The notes under the pieces were generated by a model. It made no database searches, was not told the DNA's origin, and saw only the letters and a program-made list of their open reading frames with translations. From an uncultured Eubacteriales bacterium (GTDB lineage: Bacteria > Bacillota > Clostridia > Oscillospirales > Acutalibacteraceae), in the NCBI GenBank assembly GCA_948933715.1, contig CAQZPH010000034.1, positions 1 through 9,420 on the forward strand: a stretch of 9,420 nt of DNA. The letters are read 5' to 3'. Made by a program: the position numbers and the translations under genes. Positions 5,981-9,420 of this stretch are shown here, in pieces (within the stretch, counting starts at the first letter, position 1; each line of letters opens with the position of its first letter).

Positions 5981-8587
5981 CTACAATTTGGCCTCATACC
6001 AAGTTTTACCCATACTTGCATCGGCTATCAGAGGCACTCTTAAAGCAACTGCCTTTTCCATTTCTTCTTTTAGTATATCTGCTACTATGTTAGCTTCATT
6101 TTCTGGGGACTCTACTATCAGTTCGTCATGCACTTGCAAAATTAACTTTGCATTAAGCCCCTCATTTTTTAGTCTATTTCTTACATTAATCATAGCTATC
6201 TTAATAATATCTGCAGCAGACCCTTGAATTGGCATATTTCTAGCTACACGCTCACCAAATGATCTGAGTGCAAAATTAGATGAAGAAAGCTCAGGTAAAT
6301 ATCTTCTCCTGCCAAATATAGTTTCCACATATTTATTTTCCTTTGCTCTTTCTATCGTCTCACGCATATACGCATCAACCCCAGAATAATGAGCCAAATA
6401 ATTATTTATATAACTTTCTGCATCTTTTCTTGCTACTCCAATATCCTTAGCAAGTGAAAACGCCCCTATTCCATAAACTATTCCAAAATTAACAGCCTTT
6501 GCACGGTTTCTAAGAATGGGTGTTACCATGTTTTCAGGTATTCCGAATACTTGTGAGGCCGTTATAGTATGAATATCTAAATTACTTTTAAAAGCATCTA
6601 TCATGTTTTTGTCGTCAGCAATATGTGCTAAAATTCTAAGTTCTATCTGAGAATAATCTGCATCTACTAATACACAGCCATCCTTTGCACGAAAAAACCT
6701 TCTTAGTTCCTTTCCTTTTTCTGTTTTAACGGGAATATTCTGTAAATTAGGTTCAAGTGAACTGATCCTACCTGTCCTAGTTTCAATCTGGTTAAACCTC
6801 GAATGAAGTCTACTATCATCACCTATAACCTTTAGCAGTCCATCGCAATAAGTACTTTTAAGTTTTGAAACAGCCCTATACTGTAAAATCAAATCCACTA
6901 CAGGATGAAAATTACGTATACTTTCAAGGACTTCTGCATTTGTTGAATACCCACTTTTAGTCTTTTTGCCTTTAGGTAGTCCCATATCTTCAAATAAAAT
7001 TGTACCTAATTGTTTTGGAGAATTAATATTAAATTCTTTTCCAACATACTTATATATTTCTTTTTGCATTTTTTGTAACTCGTGGTTAAGATTTTCTCCA
7101 TAAGTTTTTATTCCTTCACGGTCCACCAAAAAGCCGATACTTTCCATATCCGCTAAAACCTGCGCAAGTGGTATTTCTATATTTTCTAATAACGATTTTT
7201 GATTATTTTCAGTTATTTTAATATTTATTTTATCACACAAATTTTTAAATCTCGCGGTTTTCATTGCAATGTCGGTATAACTACTATCTTCACAATCAAC
7301 CTTTACTTTTTTTACATCGTACTCACAGAAGATAGTATCTAAATCATAATTTTTACTTGCAGGATTTAATAAATATGCTGCTAAAATTGTATCCATTGCT
7401 ACATTAAATACACTTATATCAAATTTTTGCATAATCTCAAAAAATGGCTTTACATCATGAGTCTGTTTTGCAATTTTTTTATTTTCCATAAGAGATTTTA
7501 TAAATACTTTATACTTATTTATGTCAGTTATAATATAAATAGTATCTTCAATAAAAAAACTCAAGATATGTATTTGCCCTTCTTTATATTCCGTTAAAAA
7601 CTTTAATGCACTGCATTTTTTCATTAGTTTTTGCAATGTCTCTACCTTTTCATCTACCACAACACTATATTTTTTTAATTCTCTTTCCTCTTTTAAGTTT
7701 TCTTCATCCTGGTCGATATGATTAATACCCATTTTATTCATCAGCGAAAACATCTCAAGTTTTGTCAATATTTTTGAAACTTCTTTTTCATTCATTTTTT
7801 CGGGTATATAATTTTCTATCGATAAATCAACTGGTGCATTTTTTACTATGGTCCCAAGATACTTACTTAAAAATGCATTTTCTTTTGAACCTATCAATTT
7901 CTTACGTATCCCATCTTTTACATCTATAGTATCTATATTATCGTAAATATATTTTATTGACCCAAATTTTCTAATAAGTTCACCCGCACCTTTTTCTCCT
8001 ATTCCTGCAACACCTGGAATGTTATCAGAAGCATCACCTTGAATAGCCTTTATATCAATCAGTTGCCCAGGGGATACCCCATAGATTTCATTAATTTTAT
8101 TCTTATCATATAAAGTTACTTCTGGACGTCCAAATTTAGTTGATGCAATTCTAACTGATACCTTATCTGATACTAATTGCAAACTATCTCTATCTCCTGT
8201 AGCAATAATACATTCATTATCACTATCTTCACATACCTTAGCTAGGGTTCCTAATATATCGTCAGCTTCAAAACCTTCTTTTTCAACTAGCCTATATCCC
8301 ATATGTGAAAGCAGTTCTTTTAAAACTGGAAATTGCATGGCTAACTCTTGGGGCATACCTTTTCTGTTTGCTTTATACTCTTTATAACTATTGTGACGAA
8401 ATGTTGGTGCACTCATATCAAAAGCTATTGCTATAGCATCAGGATTCACTTCATCTTTTACTTTATTGAGCATAGTTAAAAAGCCATATATGGCATTTGT
8501 ATAAAATCCATCTTTAGTAGTTAAAAGTTTTATTCCATAAAAAGCACGATTAAATATACTATTTCCATCCAGCACAAGCAGTTTCAT
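5981..8587 (-). CDS. polA: DNA polymerase I with 5' nuclease and decayed 3'-5' exonuclease domain
   Basis: The product has 868 residues and is full length. It fills gaps and removes RNA primers in lagging-strand synthesis and excision repair. Domain 1 (about 1-290) is a 5' nuclease with LDGN (D7), EADD (107-110), GDRD (131-134) and GDASDNIPG (184-192). Domain 2 (about 305-475) occupies the proofreading position but lacks the DxE motif (LTEYKEG instead) and the YxxxD motif; only a remnant around MDTILAAYLL (398-407) is kept, so proofreading is probably absent, as in Bacillus and Taq enzymes. Domain 3 holds motif A DADYSQIELR (642-651), motif B RNRAKAVNFGIVYG (693-706; K697, F701, Y705) and motif C QVHDELIVE (818-826; D821, E822). 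Phenylalanine F701 is the E. coli-type residue that discriminates against dideoxynucleotides. GGGGTG (8593-8598) precedes the ATG by 5 bases. It appears to head the operon. Confidence 0.98.
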   Translation of the reverse strand: MKLLVLDGNSIFNRAFYGIKLLTTKDGFYTNAIYGFLTMLNKVKDEVNPDAIAIAFDMSAPTFRHNSYKEYKANRKGMPQELAMQFPVLKELLSHMGYRLVEKEGFEADDILGTLAKVCEDSDNECIIATGDRDSLQLVSDKVSVRIASTKFGRPEVTLYDKNKINEIYGVSPGQLIDIKAIQGDASDNIPGVAGIGEKGAGELIRKFGSIKYIYDNIDTIDVKDGIRKKLIGSKENAFLSKYLGTIVKNAPVDLSIENYIPEKMNEKEVSKILTKLEMFSLMNKMGINHIDQDEENLKEERELKKYSVVVDEKVETLQKLMKKCSALKFLTEYKEGQIHILSFFIEDTIYIITDINKYKVFIKSLMENKKIAKQTHDVKPFFEIMQKFDISVFNVAMDTILAAYLLNPASKNYDLDTIFCEYDVKKVKVDCEDSSYTDIAMKTARFKNLCDKINIKITENNQKSLLENIEIPLAQVLADMESIGFLVDREGIKTYGENLNHELQKMQKEIYKYVGKEFNINSPKQLGTILFEDMGLPKGKKTKSGYSTNAEVLESIRNFHPVVDLILQYRAVSKLKSTYCDGLLKVIGDDSRLHSRFNQIETRTGRISSLEPNLQNIPVKTEKGKELRRFFRAKDGCVLVDADYSQIELRILAHIADDKNMIDAFKSNLDIHTITASQVFGIPENMVTPILRNRAKAVNFGIVYGIGAFSLAKDIGVARKDAESYINNYLAHYSGVDAYMRETIERAKENKYVETIFGRRRYLPELSSSNFALRSFGERVARNMPIQGSAADIIKIAMINVRNRLKNEGLNAKLILQVHDELIVESPENEANIVADILKEEMEKAVALRVPLIADASMGKTWYEAKL

Positions 8588-8621
8588 AATAACACCCCAA
8601 AATATAATAATAGTTAATCTT

Positions 8622-8630
8622 ATTATATCA
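8622..8630 (-). promoter_or_regulatory. Probable polA operon promoter (extended -10)
   Basis: TGATATAAT on the - strand has a perfect -10 hexamer and the TG-n extension, about 35 bases before the polA ATG. The -35 at 17 bases upstream (complement of 8645-8650) is poor, which extended -10 promoters can tolerate. A TTGACT (complement of 8743-8748) with TATAAA 15 bases after it is an alternative, weaker start site further upstream. Confidence 0.5.
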
Positions 8631-8678
8631 TAATATTAAATTTTTAAAAATAAATTAGTAATCCATATAAAGTGCTAT

Positions 8679-8707
8679 TTGAAAAAAATATGAAAAAATA
8701 TTATAAT
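8679..8707 (+). promoter_or_regulatory. Near-consensus sigma-A promoter for dusB
   Basis: TTGAAA (8679-8684, five of six to consensus) and TATAAT (8702-8707, perfect) are separated by exactly 17 bases. Transcription would begin near 8714, leaving a leader of about 120 bases before the dusB start. This is the best promoter match in the window. Confidence 0.7.
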
Positions 8708-8752
8708 CAATCTCAATAATATTTATAGATCAAGAGTTCCATAGTCAAAAAT

Positions 8753-8787
8753 ACTTTTTTATTATAATTAAATAGACTTTTTTATTA
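8753..8787 (+). repeat. Direct repeat in the dusB leader
   Basis: The 12-base unit ACTTTTTTATTA occurs at 8753-8764 and 8776-8787, a 23-base period. A second TATAAT (8763-8768) overlaps the first copy. It may be a regulatory repeat, a small duplication, or chance in very AT-rich DNA. I see no convincing hairpin, T-box or riboswitch core in this leader. Confidence 0.4.
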
Positions 8788-8823
8788 AAATATGATAAGC
8801 TCGTAAATAGATCCCATCCTTTT

Positions 8824-8828
8824 GGAGG
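8824..8828 (+). promoter_or_regulatory. Ribosome binding site that sets the dusB TTG start
   Basis: GGAGG lies 7 bases before TTG 8836-8838, an ideal distance. No in-frame ATG is near, and the conserved family N-terminus begins right after this TTG. Confidence 0.88.
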
Positions 8829-8835
8829 AATTTTA

Positions 8836-9420
8836 TTGAAAATAGGAAATGTTAAAATAAACGGTCTTGTTGCCCTAGCTCCAATGGCAGGCGTTGCTGA
8901 CCGTGCTTTTAGGGAACTGTGCATAAAATTTGGTGCAAGTTATGTAATAAGCGAAATGGTGAGTTCTAAAGGAATTTCATTTGCAAATGAAAAAACAATT
9001 CGTCTTTTAAAGTTATCAAAGGATGAACATCCATGTGCCATTCAAATTTTCGGAAACGACCCAGATGTAATGGCACAGGCCGCTGTTTTTGCTATGAACC
9101 AACAGCCTGACATTATCGATATAAACATGGGGTGCCCTGCTTTAAAGGTTAATAAAAGCGGTGGCGGGGCTGTTCTTATGAAAGATCCCGAACTTTGCGG
9201 TAAAATTGTTAATGCTGTAAAAAAATCTGTTAATATTCCTGTAACTGTTAAAATACGAAAAGGTTGGGATGAAAATAATATAAATGCACCACTGGTAGCT
9301 AAAACCTGTGAATACTTTGGTGCAGATGCTATTACTATTCATGGTCGCACTCGTGAACAAATGTATAAACCATCTGTAGATTTAAATATAATAAGAGAAG
9401 TAAAAGAATCTGTTAACATC
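8836..9420 (+). CDS. dusB: tRNA-dihydrouridine synthase DusB, 3' end outside the window
   Basis: An open frame of 195 codons runs from TTG 8836 to the right edge without a stop; full-length relatives have about 320 residues, so the C-terminal helical tRNA-binding domain is missing here. The enzyme uses FMN and NADPH to reduce specific uridines in tRNA to dihydrouridine. Visible are the N-terminal barrel motif LAPMAGVADRAFR (14-26), SEMVSSKG (39-46), IQIFGND (69-75), the active-site segment DINMGCPALKVNKSGGG (95-111) with catalytic C100, VKIRKGW (138-144) with the FMN-contacting K139, and TIHGRTREQMY (167-177) with H169. The family's usual GSAL after the cysteine motif appears as GGAV, a small variation. 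The gene is divergent from polA and has its own strong promoter. In Firmicutes it often lies in a conserved housekeeping cluster, whose remainder would be to the right. Confidence 0.95.
   Translation, partial: MKIGNVKINGLVALAPMAGVADRAFRELCIKFGASYVISEMVSSKGISFANEKTIRLLKLSKDEHPCAIQIFGNDPDVMAQAAVFAMNQQPDIIDINMGCPALKVNKSGGGAVLMKDPELCGKIVNAVKKSVNIPVTVKIRKGWDENNINAPLVAKTCEYFGADAITIHGRTREQMYKPSVDLNIIREVKESVNI

Noticed and set aside
5959..6021. N-terminal extension of the phosphatase into polA
   Set aside because: The family starts a few residues before the catalytic cysteine, and a strong ribosome site precedes ATG 5956-5958.
8588..8835. LexA box or riboswitch in the polA-dusB intergenic region
   Set aside because: No GAAC-N4-GTTC element and no recognisable riboswitch or T-box core was found; the region is only AT-rich promoter sequence with a short direct repeat.
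9142..9360. Reverse-strand open frame of 72 codons under dusB
   Set aside because: It lies wholly inside dusB, whose + strand frame has clear family motifs; no ribosome site or recognisable protein feature supports the reverse frame.

Overview
The window looks like chromosome from an endospore-forming, AT-rich Clostridia-class Firmicute. The evidence is a spoVAC gene, a cysteine-rich protein resembling one I remember from clostridial genomes, purine-rich Shine-Dalgarno sites with several TTG starts, and a DNA polymerase I with a decayed proofreading domain. It reads as conserved housekeeping chromosome. I see no insertion sequence, phage gene, CRISPR array, tRNA or rRNA, and no gene-free stretch over 300 bases; the longest is 248 bases, between polA and dusB.

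Left part, + strand (1-2145): the 3' part of the cysteine-rich protein, closed by a strong intrinsic terminator; then a compact radical SAM enzyme with a CX4CX2C cluster motif, possibly a queuine lyase (QueL-like); then a lone spoVAC that starts at TTG. An imperfect hairpin with T-rich flanks on both sides separates spoVAC from the convergent pckG.

Middle part, - strand, in transcription order: polA (8587 to 5981), a YwlE-type low-molecular-weight phosphatase, rimI, tsaD, then GTP-dependent PEP carboxykinase (pckG). The gaps of 22, 17 and 57 bases from polA to tsaD suggest one operon joining DNA repair synthesis, phosphoarginine/phosphotyrosine removal, N-terminal acetylation and tRNA t6A synthesis. 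pckG follows after 82 bases, which hold a plausible extended -10 promoter overlapped by an inverted repeat, so it is probably controlled separately.

Right part, + strand (8679-9420): a near-consensus sigma-A promoter, a leader of about 120 bases, and the first 195 codons of dusB (tRNA-dihydrouridine synthase), which starts at TTG and runs off the window. With tsaD and the possible queL, three genes here may act on tRNA modification, but they belong to separate transcripts.

No clearly new multi-gene system is visible. The points most worth a second look are the radical SAM enzyme, the orphan spoVAC, the operator-like repeat at pckG, and the arginine-phosphatase signature of the phosphatase. 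Similarity statements rest on motif recognition and memory, not on searches.
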